DNA of 64,000 bases from contig DIPM01000036.1 in NCBI GenBank assembly GCA_002427105.1, positions 231,482 to 295,481 of the forward strand. Reading direction: 5' to 3'. Below are positions 50,747 through 58,114 of the stretch, piece by piece. The first letter of the stretch is position 1, and each line of letters opens with the position of its first letter. This DNA comes from Marinilabiliaceae bacterium UBA5488 (GTDB lineage: Bacteria; Bacteroidota; Bacteroidia; Bacteroidales; Marinilabiliaceae). The notes below the pieces were generated by a model. The model saw only the letters and a list, made by a program, of their open reading frames with translations. It was not told the DNA's origin and made no database searches. The position numbers were made by a program, and so were the translations under genes.

Positions 50747-52498
50747 ATGACTACAGGCACTGTTGCCGGTATTGTATCAAACCTGGTAACCGTTAAGGTA
50801 GAAGGTCCTGTGGCACAAAATGAAATTTGCTTTATTATTCACAACAATGAGCGTTTGATGGCGGAGGTGATTAAAGTTACCGGCGAGAATGCTTTTGTGC
50901 AGGTCTTCGAAAGCACCAGAGGTCTGCGTGTGGGGGCTAAAGTGGAATTTCAAGGCCACATGCTTGAGGTGACTTTAGGCCCCGGAATCTTATCGCGTAA
51001 CTACGATGGTCTGCAAAATGACCTCGACAAAATGGATGGTATCTTTCTTGAAAGAGGCAACTACACCGACCCCCTCAACAGGGAGGCCAAATGGCATTTC
51101 AAGCCGCTGGCTAAGGTCGGCGAGGCTGTTACTGCCGGCAGCTGGCTGGGTGAAGTGATTGAGAACATTATCCCTCACAAAATTATGCTGCCCTTCAAAA
51201 TGGAGAAACGCTATATTATAAAGAGCCTGGCTCCGGAAGGTGATTATACCGTTGACGAGACTGTTGCTGTTGTTGTTGATGATGAGAATAAGGAAATTCC
51301 AATCACAATGGTTCAGAAATGGCCCGTTAAAATGGCCGTGGGAGCTTATATTGATAAGCCGAGACCTTTTAGACTGCTTGAGACCGGAGTGCGCTGTATT
51401 GACACGCTGAATCCTATTACTGAAGGCGGAACAGGCTTTATCCCCGGTCCTTTCGGTACAGGCAAAACTGTGCTTCAGCATGCTATCTCCAAACAAGCGG
51501 AGGCCGATGTGGTGATTATCGCGGCCTGTGGCGAAAGAGCAAATGAAGTGGTGGAAATCTTTACCGAGTTTCCCGAGCTTGACGACCCAAGGACGGGGCG
51601 TAAACTTATTGAGCGAACTACTATTATTGCAAACACATCAAATATGCCGGTGGCAGCGCGTGAGGCATCAGTTTATACGGCTATGACCTTAGGCGAGTAT
51701 TATCGTGCCATGGGACTGAAAGTATTGCTAATGGCCGACTCTACATCTCGCTGGGCGCAGGCTTTGCGCGAGATGTCCAACCGCCTTGAAGAACTGCCGG
51801 GACCCGACGCTTTCCCTATGGATCTTTCGGCTGTTATTTCGAATTTTTACTCACGGGCAGGTATCGTCAATCTGGCTAATGGTTCAACCGGATCCATTAC
51901 TTTTATTGGAACGGTTTCGCCGGCAGGAGGTAACCTGAAAGAGCCTGTTACAGAGGGTACCCGTAAGGCCGCCCGCTGCTTCTACGGTTTGTCGCAAGAC
52001 CGGGCCGACAGCAAACGCTATCCTGCAATAGATCCCATCGACAGTTACTCTAAATATCTTGAGTATGCTGAAGTCCAGGAGAATCTGAAAGAAAAGTTAG
52101 GCGAATCCTGGCTTGAAAGTGTAACAAAGGCCAAGGATAGACTTCTTCGAGGCAAGGAAGCTATGGAGCAGATTAATATTCTTGGTGATGATGGTGTGCC
52201 CATCGAGTTTCATGAACGTTACTGGAAATCGGAACTTATCGATTTTATCATTCTTCAGCAGGATGCCTTTGATAATATTGATGCTTCTACTCCTTTGGAC
52301 AGACAGCAATATATGTTAGACTCAGTTTTGAAGGTGACCGACTCATCTTTCAACTTTGTTAATTTCGAGGAGGTTGGAAGGTTTTTTAAAGAGCTGATAA
52401 ACTATTACAAGCAAATGAATTATTCTGAATATAAGTCGGAAAAATTTGTTAGTCTGGAGGCGGAAATACGGAAGCATTTAGCTGAACGAATGAATTAA
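50747..52498 (+). CDS. V-type ATP synthase catalytic subunit A
   Basis: Nucleotide-hydrolysing/synthesising subunit. The ATG at 50747 (583 residues) directly follows the previous stop and has GGAAAG 8-13 bases upstream; an in-frame ATG at 50732 would overlap the DUF2764 gene by 14 bases. Seen: N-terminal beta barrel (TVAGIVSNLVTVKVEGP), the A-specific non-homologous insert (about 110-200), Walker A GPFGTGKT near 235, and the catalytic GERANEVVE and SRWAQALREMSNRLEE blocks. C-terminal helical domain is complete. Confidence 0.95.
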   Translation: MTTGTVAGIVSNLVTVKVEGPVAQNEICFIIHNNERLMAEVIKVTGENAFVQVFESTRGLRVGAKVEFQGHMLEVTLGPGILSRNYDGLQNDLDKMDGIFLERGNYTDPLNREAKWHFKPLAKVGEAVTAGSWLGEVIENIIPHKIMLPFKMEKRYIIKSLAPEGDYTVDETVAVVVDDENKEIPITMVQKWPVKMAVGAYIDKPRPFRLLETGVRCIDTLNPITEGGTGFIPGPFGTGKTVLQHAISKQAEADVVIIAACGERANEVVEIFTEFPELDDPRTGRKLIERTTIIANTSNMPVAAREASVYTAMTLGEYYRAMGLKVLLMADSTSRWAQALREMSNRLEELPGPDAFPMDLSAVISNFYSRAGIVNLANGSTGSITFIGTVSPAGGNLKEPVTEGTRKAARCFYGLSQDRADSKRYPAIDPIDSYSKYLEYAEVQENLKEKLGESWLESVTKAKDRLLRGKEAMEQINILGDDGVPIEFHERYWKSELIDFIILQQDAFDNIDASTPLDRQQYMLDSVLKVTDSSFNFVNFEEVGRFFKELINYYKQMNYSEYKSEKFVSLEAEIRKHLAERMN

Positions 52499-52548
52499 AT
52501 CTGATTAGGGGCGCATCACTTAAGTTATAAACAAAGAAAACAGCAAGA

Positions 52549-53871
52549 ATGAATAGTCTGGCATTTCAAAAAATATATACCAAGCTTAGCAATATTACAA
52601 AAGCTACCGTTACCCTGAAAGCTTCAGGTGTAGGCTACGATGAGCTGGCAACCGTTGACGGGCGTTTGGCGCAAGTTGTCAAAATAGTCCGCGACGAGAT
52701 TACCTTGCAGATTTTTTCGGGTACTGAAGGTATTCCAACAAATGCTGAGGTTGTGTTTTTAGCACACCCACCGCAGCTAAAGGTTAGCGATGAGTTGTGC
52801 GGCCGTTTCTTCAATGCTTATGGTGACCCTATAGATGGAGGCCCCGAAGTGGAAGGAGAAATCAGGGACATAGGTAGTCCCTCGGTAAATCCTGTTCGTC
52901 GTAAGCAGCCATCTGAGCTTATCGCTACGGGTATCGCCGGTATTGACCTAAATAACACCCTGGTGTCGGGGCAGAAGATTCCCTTCTTTGCCGATCCCGA
53001 CCAGCCTTACAACCAGGTAATGGCCAATGTTGCTCTTCGGGCCAAGGCCGATAAGATTATTTTGGGAGGTATGGGTTTGACCAACGATGATTACCTCTAT
53101 TTTAAGCATCTCTTTGAGAATGCCGGCGAGTTGGAGCGCATCGTGAGTTTTGTTAATACCACGGAGAATCCTCCGGTAGAGAGGATACTGGTACCGGATA
53201 TGGCACTTACTGCTGCCGAATATTTTGCTGTTGATAAGAATGAAAGTGTTTTGGTGCTTTTGACAGATATGTCGCTCTTTGCCGATGCCTTGAGTATTGT
53301 GTCCAACCGCATGGATCAGATTCCTTCCAAAGACAGTATGCCCGGGTCGCTTTACTCTGATTTGGCGCGCATCTACGAAAAGGCTGTGCAGTTTCCATCG
53401 GGTGGCTCAATCACCATTATTGCAGTGACCACGCTTTCGGGTGGAGATATTACCCATGCTATTCCTGATAATACTGGATATATTACTGAGGGACAGCTTT
53501 TTTTGCGTCGTGATAGCGAAATTGGTAAGGTTATCGTTGACCCTTTCCGCTCATTGTCGCGCTTGAAACAACTTGTTATAGGAAAGAAGACACGCGCCGA
53601 TCATCCTCAGGTTATGAATGCCTCTATCCGACTTTATGCAGATGCCGCGAATGCACGTACCAAACTTGAAAACGGTTTTGACCTTACCAACTATGATGAG
53701 CGGACACTTGACTTTGCCAAAGAATATTCTGACAAATTGCTTGCCATCGATGTTAACGTGGATACTGATACCATGCTTAATATTTGCTGGGATTTGTTGG
53801 GAAAATATTTTAGTAAAGCAGAGACCGGTATAAGGCAGGAGTTTGTTGACCAATATTGGAAGGGAAAATAG
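52549..53871 (+). CDS. V-type ATP synthase subunit B
   Basis: Non-catalytic nucleotide-site subunit alternating with A in the head. 440 residues, normal length. Seen: the beta-barrel start (AFQKIYTKLSNITKATVTL), TGIAGIDLNNTLVSGQKIPFFADPDQPYN around 125-155 where the Walker A loop is absent as expected for B, and TDMSLFADALSIVSNRMDQIPSKDSMPGSLYSDLARIYEKA near 245-285. Spacing of 50 bases from A. Confidence 0.94.
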   Translation: MNSLAFQKIYTKLSNITKATVTLKASGVGYDELATVDGRLAQVVKIVRDEITLQIFSGTEGIPTNAEVVFLAHPPQLKVSDELCGRFFNAYGDPIDGGPEVEGEIRDIGSPSVNPVRRKQPSELIATGIAGIDLNNTLVSGQKIPFFADPDQPYNQVMANVALRAKADKIILGGMGLTNDDYLYFKHLFENAGELERIVSFVNTTENPPVERILVPDMALTAAEYFAVDKNESVLVLLTDMSLFADALSIVSNRMDQIPSKDSMPGSLYSDLARIYEKAVQFPSGGSITIIAVTTLSGGDITHAIPDNTGYITEGQLFLRRDSEIGKVIVDPFRSLSRLKQLVIGKKTRADHPQVMNASIRLYADAANARTKLENGFDLTNYDERTLDFAKEYSDKLLAIDVNVDTDTMLNICWDLLGKYFSKAETGIRQEFVDQYWKGK

Positions 53872-53915
53872 GAGCGGAGTTACTGCTTCTCCAATCAGAT
53901 AAAACATAAATCAGG

Positions 53916-54521
53916 ATGGCTGTTAAATTTCAATATAATAAAACATCACTTCAAAATCTCGACAAGCAGTTGAAGGTTCGCCAAAGAACTTTGCCTACCC
54001 TGAAGAATAAGGAGTCTGCACTGCGAAGCGAGGTTAAGAGAGCCAAAGACATGGTGTCCGAACTCGATAATAAATTTATGGAAGAGATGGGCAGATATAA
54101 CGGAATGGTGAGGCTTTGGGGTGAGTTTGACCAGTCTTTGCTCAGGGTGGATAATGTTGTGCTGTCGGTGAAGAAGATAGCGGGAGTTATGACTCCCGTT
54201 CTGGATGAGGTCGAATTCGGAGTTGAGCCCTTTCATGCTTTTAGCCGCCCCCTTTGGTTTGCCGATGGTATAGCCATACTGCGGAGTCTTGCTGAAATTG
54301 CCATTAATCGTGAGGTTTACGCAAGGAAGATGGAGCTTCTGGATCATTCACGTAAGAAGACTACCCAAAAGGTTAATCTTTATGAAAAGGTTCAGATTCC
54401 GGGATTTGAAGATGCCATACGTAAGATTAAACGTTTTCTGGAAGATGAAGACAACCTGTCTAAGTCGGCTCAGAAAATTGTTAAAACCCGACAAGAGAAA
54501 GAAAGAGAGGTGGAGCAATGA
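53916..54521 (+). CDS. V-type ATP synthase subunit D
   Basis: Central rotor shaft. A 201-residue protein made mainly of two long coiled-coil helices: N-terminal FQYNKTSLQNLDKQLKVRQRTLPTLKNKESAL and C-terminal segments rich in Lys/Glu ending KTRQEKEREVEQ. The family motif NKTSLQNLxxQLxVRxxTLPxLKxKExAL is clear. Its stop overlaps the subunit I start by four bases (ATGA), coupling translation. Confidence 0.92.
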   Translation: MAVKFQYNKTSLQNLDKQLKVRQRTLPTLKNKESALRSEVKRAKDMVSELDNKFMEEMGRYNGMVRLWGEFDQSLLRVDNVVLSVKKIAGVMTPVLDEVEFGVEPFHAFSRPLWFADGIAILRSLAEIAINREVYARKMELLDHSRKKTTQKVNLYEKVQIPGFEDAIRKIKRFLEDEDNLSKSAQKIVKTRQEKEREVEQ

Positions 54522-56377
54522 TTGTAAAAATGCAGAAATACTCTTTTTTGGTTCATCATGCAGAATATGCTCAGTTTCTGGATGAGATAAGAAAGATTGG
54601 GGTTGTTCATATTGAGACGAAAGCTGCTGAGCCTACGCCTGAAATGCAGGAGATGATGCGTAATATTTCTGAAGTCACGCAGACTATGAAATCTCTTGAA
54701 CTAAGAAAGGCTTCGCTGAAGGAGGCTCCTGCTCCTATTGAGCTTAAGAATGGTGTTGAGTTAATTTCCCAGCTTAAAGAATACGAAAATGAAGCTGAGA
54801 AGGCCCTGCAGGCCTGCTCAAATATTGAGAAAGAAATAAGACAGACTGAGCCCTGGGGCGATTTTTCTGTGGACACTATGTGCAAGCTTTCACAAGCAGG
54901 ACTGGAATTCAGGTTTTTAGTGTGCCCGATTAAAAAGTTTCAGGAAGAATGGATACAGCAATATCCTATAGCCGTGGTGAGCGACCTTAGGGCTTACCGC
55001 TATTTTGTGCTCTTAACTGAAACTGCTGACAAAGAGACCGAAGCTATAACTATCCCCGGAGTTGATGAGGTGGCTGCCCCTGAGCGTTCTCTTTCAGAGC
55101 TTAAGGACTCGCTGGAAGAATCGCGACGAAAATATGATGAAGAGCAGCGGAAGATTGATGCAGTAGCCTGGTATGCTGAGCCGCTAATTAAGGCATACTA
55201 TCATGATATGAAGGCTGAATTCAAAATGGCTGATGTGTGGCATCAGACTACTGCCGAAGCCGAAGGGAAGGTCAAACTGGTGGAAGGTTGGGTGCCTGTG
55301 CCCAATGCCGATGAGCTGGACAGCTATCTTGATACGCAAGCTATTGTGGCACTCAGGCGGGATGCTGAGGAGGGAGAGAAGGTTCCTATACAGCTGAAAA
55401 ATAATAAATTCACCAAAGTTTTCGAACTGATAGGTGATTTTTATGAGTTGCCTAATCATAAAGAGCTGGATCTGACGCCTTTCTTTGCGCCCTTTTATAT
55501 GCTCTACTTTGGTATAGCCCTTGGTGATGCGGGCTACGGTCTGATAGTTCTGCTTGCATCCTCTCTAGCTAAGATGAAGCTTCCCAAGATGAAACAGGCT
55601 CTTACACTGGGGCAGTATCTTGGTTTAGCCACGATAGTATGGGGATGTCTGAACGGCTCTTTCTTTGGACTTAATATGGGCAACTTTGGGATTCCCTTCC
55701 TTGAAAATATGAAGGAGCATTTTATCACCACCGATCAGCTCTTTACTCTGTCTCTGGTGTTGGGAGCTATCCAAATAATGTTCGGCAAATTTATTAAGAT
55801 TGTCAACATTACTATCGCCCAGGGCTTTAGATATGCCTTCAGTACTATTGGATGGATTATTTTAATCTTAGGATTGGGGGCTAGCTACTTGCTAAGTTCT
55901 AATGACATTATAACTGCTGCATTAGCTAAGAATATCAATATTGCCGTAGCTCTTGTCGCGGGTGTCCTTATCATGATACTTAATGACCCTAAGCGCAATG
56001 TGTTTATGAATATTCTGATGGGTATATGGGATATATACGGCACGGTAACAGGATTACTGGGCGATATGCTTTCATACGTGCGTTTGTTTGCCCTGGGTAT
56101 TTCAGGTGGAATTTTGGCATCTGTATTTAATATGATGGCCTCAAGTATGAGTCCCGATATTCCGGTAGTGGGAACTATTGTAATGATAATAATACTCCTG
56201 GCCGGGCATGGTATTACTCTTGTTATGTCGGGTATTGGTGCCTTTGTGCATCCTATCAGGCTTACCTTTGTTGAATTCTATAATAATTCAGGTTTTGTTG
56301 GTGGTGGTCGTAAGTATTCACCCTTTGCCGATGAACCGAAAATTGCCGTAAATAGCGAATTGAAAAGTAACAATTAA
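54518..56377 (+). CDS. V-type ATP synthase subunit I
   Basis: Membrane stator subunit carrying the ion half-channels. 619 residues: an N-terminal cytoplasmic dumbbell domain with coiled coil (1-320) and a C-terminal half with seven to eight transmembrane helices, starting PFFAPFYMLYFGIALGDAGYGLIVL near 325. Functional residues are expected in the helix with SYVRLFALGISGGILASVFN near 530, where the conserved Arg faces the rotor, and in the following GHGITLVMSGIGAFVHPIRLTFVEFYNN block. Confidence 0.94.
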   Translation: MIVKMQKYSFLVHHAEYAQFLDEIRKIGVVHIETKAAEPTPEMQEMMRNISEVTQTMKSLELRKASLKEAPAPIELKNGVELISQLKEYENEAEKALQACSNIEKEIRQTEPWGDFSVDTMCKLSQAGLEFRFLVCPIKKFQEEWIQQYPIAVVSDLRAYRYFVLLTETADKETEAITIPGVDEVAAPERSLSELKDSLEESRRKYDEEQRKIDAVAWYAEPLIKAYYHDMKAEFKMADVWHQTTAEAEGKVKLVEGWVPVPNADELDSYLDTQAIVALRRDAEEGEKVPIQLKNNKFTKVFELIGDFYELPNHKELDLTPFFAPFYMLYFGIALGDAGYGLIVLLASSLAKMKLPKMKQALTLGQYLGLATIVWGCLNGSFFGLNMGNFGIPFLENMKEHFITTDQLFTLSLVLGAIQIMFGKFIKIVNITIAQGFRYAFSTIGWIILILGLGASYLLSSNDIITAALAKNINIAVALVAGVLIMILNDPKRNVFMNILMGIWDIYGTVTGLLGDMLSYVRLFALGISGGILASVFNMMASSMSPDIPVVGTIVMIIILLAGHGITLVMSGIGAFVHPIRLTFVEFYNNSGFVGGGRKYSPFADEPKIAVNSELKSNN

Positions 56378-56390
56378 AACAAATTAGAAA

Positions 56391-56846
56391 ATGGAACCTA
56401 TTGTATTAGCTTATTTAGGAATTGGATTGATGGTCGGTTTGTCAGGTATAGGAAGTGCCGTAGGCTGTGGTATAGCTGCCAACGCATCAATTGGTTCACT
56501 TAAAAAGAATAGTGAAGGTTTTGGTACTTATGTTATGCTTACCGCACTGCCCGGTAGCCAGGGTTTGTATGGCTTTGCAGGCTATTTCCTGCTTAATGGA
56601 TTCGGGCTGCTGACTGCCGAGGCTACATGGCTTCAGGCCTCTGCTGTATTCGGTGCCGGCTTGGCTCTTGGTATTGTGGGACTTCTGTCGGCAATAAATC
56701 AGGCTAAGGTCTGTGCTAATGGTATCGCTGCTGTTGGTTCAGGCCATGATGTAGGTGGTAAAACTCTTATCCTGGCTGTATTTGTTGAACTCTATCCTAT
56801 TGTTGCTTTGGCAGCAACTTATCTGATCGGGATGGCAGTAGCATAA
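56391..56846 (+). CDS. V-type ATP synthase subunit K (rotor ring)
   Basis: A 151-residue four-helix proteolipid forming the c-ring. The ion-carrying glutamate is E133 in the fourth helix (AVFVELYPIVAL). The second helix has LPGSQGLYGF with L53, S56 and Q57, and the third has Q104 in AINQAKVCANG. In Enterococcus hirae NtpK the sodium ligands are L61, T64, Q65, Q110 and E139; the equivalents are kept here with a conservative Thr-to-Ser change, so sodium coupling is predicted. Last gene of the operon, followed by two hairpins. Confidence 0.93.
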   Translation: MEPIVLAYLGIGLMVGLSGIGSAVGCGIAANASIGSLKKNSEGFGTYVMLTALPGSQGLYGFAGYFLLNGFGLLTAEATWLQASAVFGAGLALGIVGLLSAINQAKVCANGIAAVGSGHDVGGKTLILAVFVELYPIVALAATYLIGMAVA

Positions 56847-56869
56847 TTACGAAACATTCTAAAAAGTAA

Positions 56870-56902
56870 CAGGGGTCGTTCATCTTTATGATGCGGCCCC
56901 TG
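56870..56902 (+). terminator. First hairpin after the V-ATPase operon
   Basis: CAGGGG...CG pairs with CGGCCCCTG around a TCAT-CTTT-ATGA inner stem; arms contain a G-T wobble and a mismatch. No T-run follows, so it may protect the mRNA 3' end rather than terminate. Confidence 0.5.
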
Positions 56903-56942
56903 AGTTGTATATGACGAAGTCTTCGTACTACACTATCAATCA

Positions 56943-56978
56943 AATAGCCGCACTGCTAAGTGTGGCTATTAATTTTTC
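56943..56978 (+). terminator. Intrinsic terminator of the V-ATPase operon
   Basis: AATAGCCGCACT and AGTGTGGCTATT form a 12-base stem (one G-T wobble) around GCTA, followed by AATTTTTC. It is a typical Rho-independent terminator 97 bases after the subunit K stop. Confidence 0.8.
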
Positions 56979-57070
56979 CTCCAAAAGAAGCCTTCCGGCC
57001 GTGGTGTTTCTTACTTCGTGAACATCGGTTTTTGCAGCTTGAAAACTAAAAGTTGATTTTATTTAAGTAA

Positions 57071-57352
57071 ACTAATGAAGATTACGCTATCTATGAGCTT
57101 GATTTAGGTGGAAGAAAAATTGATACAGGTGCCTGGCCTGATTCAAGAGTGAATTTTTCTCCGAGACTTGGCTTTAACTGGGACGTAAACAGTGATAGTC
57201 GTCTGGACTTGTTACAGGGAGGTATGATTACTGATGTTAATGAGATGATAGACAGGCTTGGCTTTCAGACTGAAGTAACCCCGGAAGACGGTGTTGTGCC
57301 TAGTTCTATTGCCGGTGTTGACCCTGATTTCAAGATGTTTTTGATACCTTAA
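57071..57352 (+). pseudogene. Remnant of an Oar-like TonB-dependent receptor
   Basis: The frame from 57071 reads GGRKIDTGAWPDSRVNFSPR then LGFNWDVNSDSRLDLLQGG, followed by VPSSIAGVDPDFKM before a stop. These two blocks resemble separate parts of the barrel of Oar/CarboxypepD-type TonB-dependent receptors, where an RGGTGIF segment and several hundred residues normally lie between or after them. No ATG, signal peptide, plug or barrel end is present, so this is a decayed internal fragment with an internal deletion rather than a gene. It lies just upstream of the starch patch. Confidence 0.65.
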
Positions 57353-57366
57353 CTTCACTGAAAATT

Positions 57367-57378
57367 TCAATCGTTTGC
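57367..57378. promoter_or_regulatory. Distal LacI-type operator of the CBM26/amylase patch
   Basis: TCAATCGTTTGC is the reverse complement of GCAAACGATTGA, differing by one base from the operator at 24491-24502. It lies 65 bases upstream of a second copy at 57432-57443. Confidence 0.55.
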
Positions 57379-57431
57379 GAGGGCATAAAAAATAAGAAGA
57401 ATCTTTTTTTTTGGAAAAATTTCTCCTTAAT

Positions 57432-57443
57432 GCAACCGTTTGA
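57432..57443. promoter_or_regulatory. Proximal LacI-type operator of the CBM26/amylase patch
   Basis: GCAACCGTTTGA read on the other strand is TCAAACGGTTGC, one base different from the centre of the susC palindrome. It is 88 bases upstream of TGTATTTG at 57522-57529, a 7-of-8 match to TAnnTTTG that could be the -7 element of the gene at 57566. Confidence 0.55.
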
Positions 57444-57565
57444 GAGCTCTTTTATCCGGCTTTGTAAAGTTTACAAATTTTGACACTAATTAAGAAATAG
57501 GGTAGTTTTACCGGATGTTATTGTATTTGTGTGATAAACATTCTTTAAATAAAAAAAATCCCTCT

Positions 57566-58093
57566 ATGAAAAAAACATTTACTCATCTAAGAAAAGGTTT
57601 GATGCTGATTGCCGCTATCATGATAATCGGCGTCGATTTGGCTTTCGCTGGAAGCATTGAAGGAACTAAGGTTTATTTTGAAAAACCTGCTGCGTGGAGC
57701 AGCCCTGTTAATATTTACATTTATGGAGATAGAGATGTGAACAACTCATGGCCCGGAGAAGCTATGACTCCGGAGAGCGGAAGCATTTACAGCTTCACGC
57801 TTCCTGCAAGCTATGTGAATCCCCGAATTATATTTAATGCCGCTAGTCTTCAAGCGCCCTCAGGTGAGGGATTTCTGCCGCAAAACAACGGACTTTATGA
57901 TACTTCAGGCTTAATCGGTATATATGGGGTTGAAGACACTGAGACTGTTAAAACTCTTTATTTCACTAAACCTGCCGCCTGGGGCCCTTCTATTTTTGCC
58001 TATGTGTATGATTCAAACGGTGGAGGAGGAGAAAATGCTGTTTGGCCCGGCCTGGAAATGGAGTCTCTTGGAGACAATCAAAGTAATAATTAA
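57566..58093 (+). CDS. Truncated CBM26 starch-binding protein
   Basis: A 175-residue exported protein (start at 57566 chosen for the signal peptide KKTFTHLRKGLMLIAAIMII; the frame is open from 57515). The first CBM26-like starch-binding domain is complete (about 33-120, KVYFEKPAAWSSPVNIYIYG ... NSWPGEAM ... IIFNAASLQAP). A second one begins with TLYFTKPAAWGPSIFAYVYD and WPGLEMESLGDN but stops at QSNN, about half way through the fold. No catalytic domain and no T9SS tail remain, so this is probably the 5' part of a formerly longer protein, perhaps a SusE/F-type binder or an amylase. It precedes the amylase gene by 21 bases. Confidence 0.7.
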   Translation: MKKTFTHLRKGLMLIAAIMIIGVDLAFAGSIEGTKVYFEKPAAWSSPVNIYIYGDRDVNNSWPGEAMTPESGSIYSFTLPASYVNPRIIFNAASLQAPSGEGFLPQNNGLYDTSGLIGIYGVEDTETVKTLYFTKPAAWGPSIFAYVYDSNGGGGENAVWPGLEMESLGDNQSNN

Positions 58094-58114
58094 GTAAGCA
58101 AAATCCGGATAATA

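Noticed and set aside
57149..57352. Small gene of 67 codons with a GTG start
   Set aside because: The receptor-like similarity continues upstream of the GTG to 57071 and the two recognisable blocks are not adjacent in intact receptors, so it is better read as a remnant.
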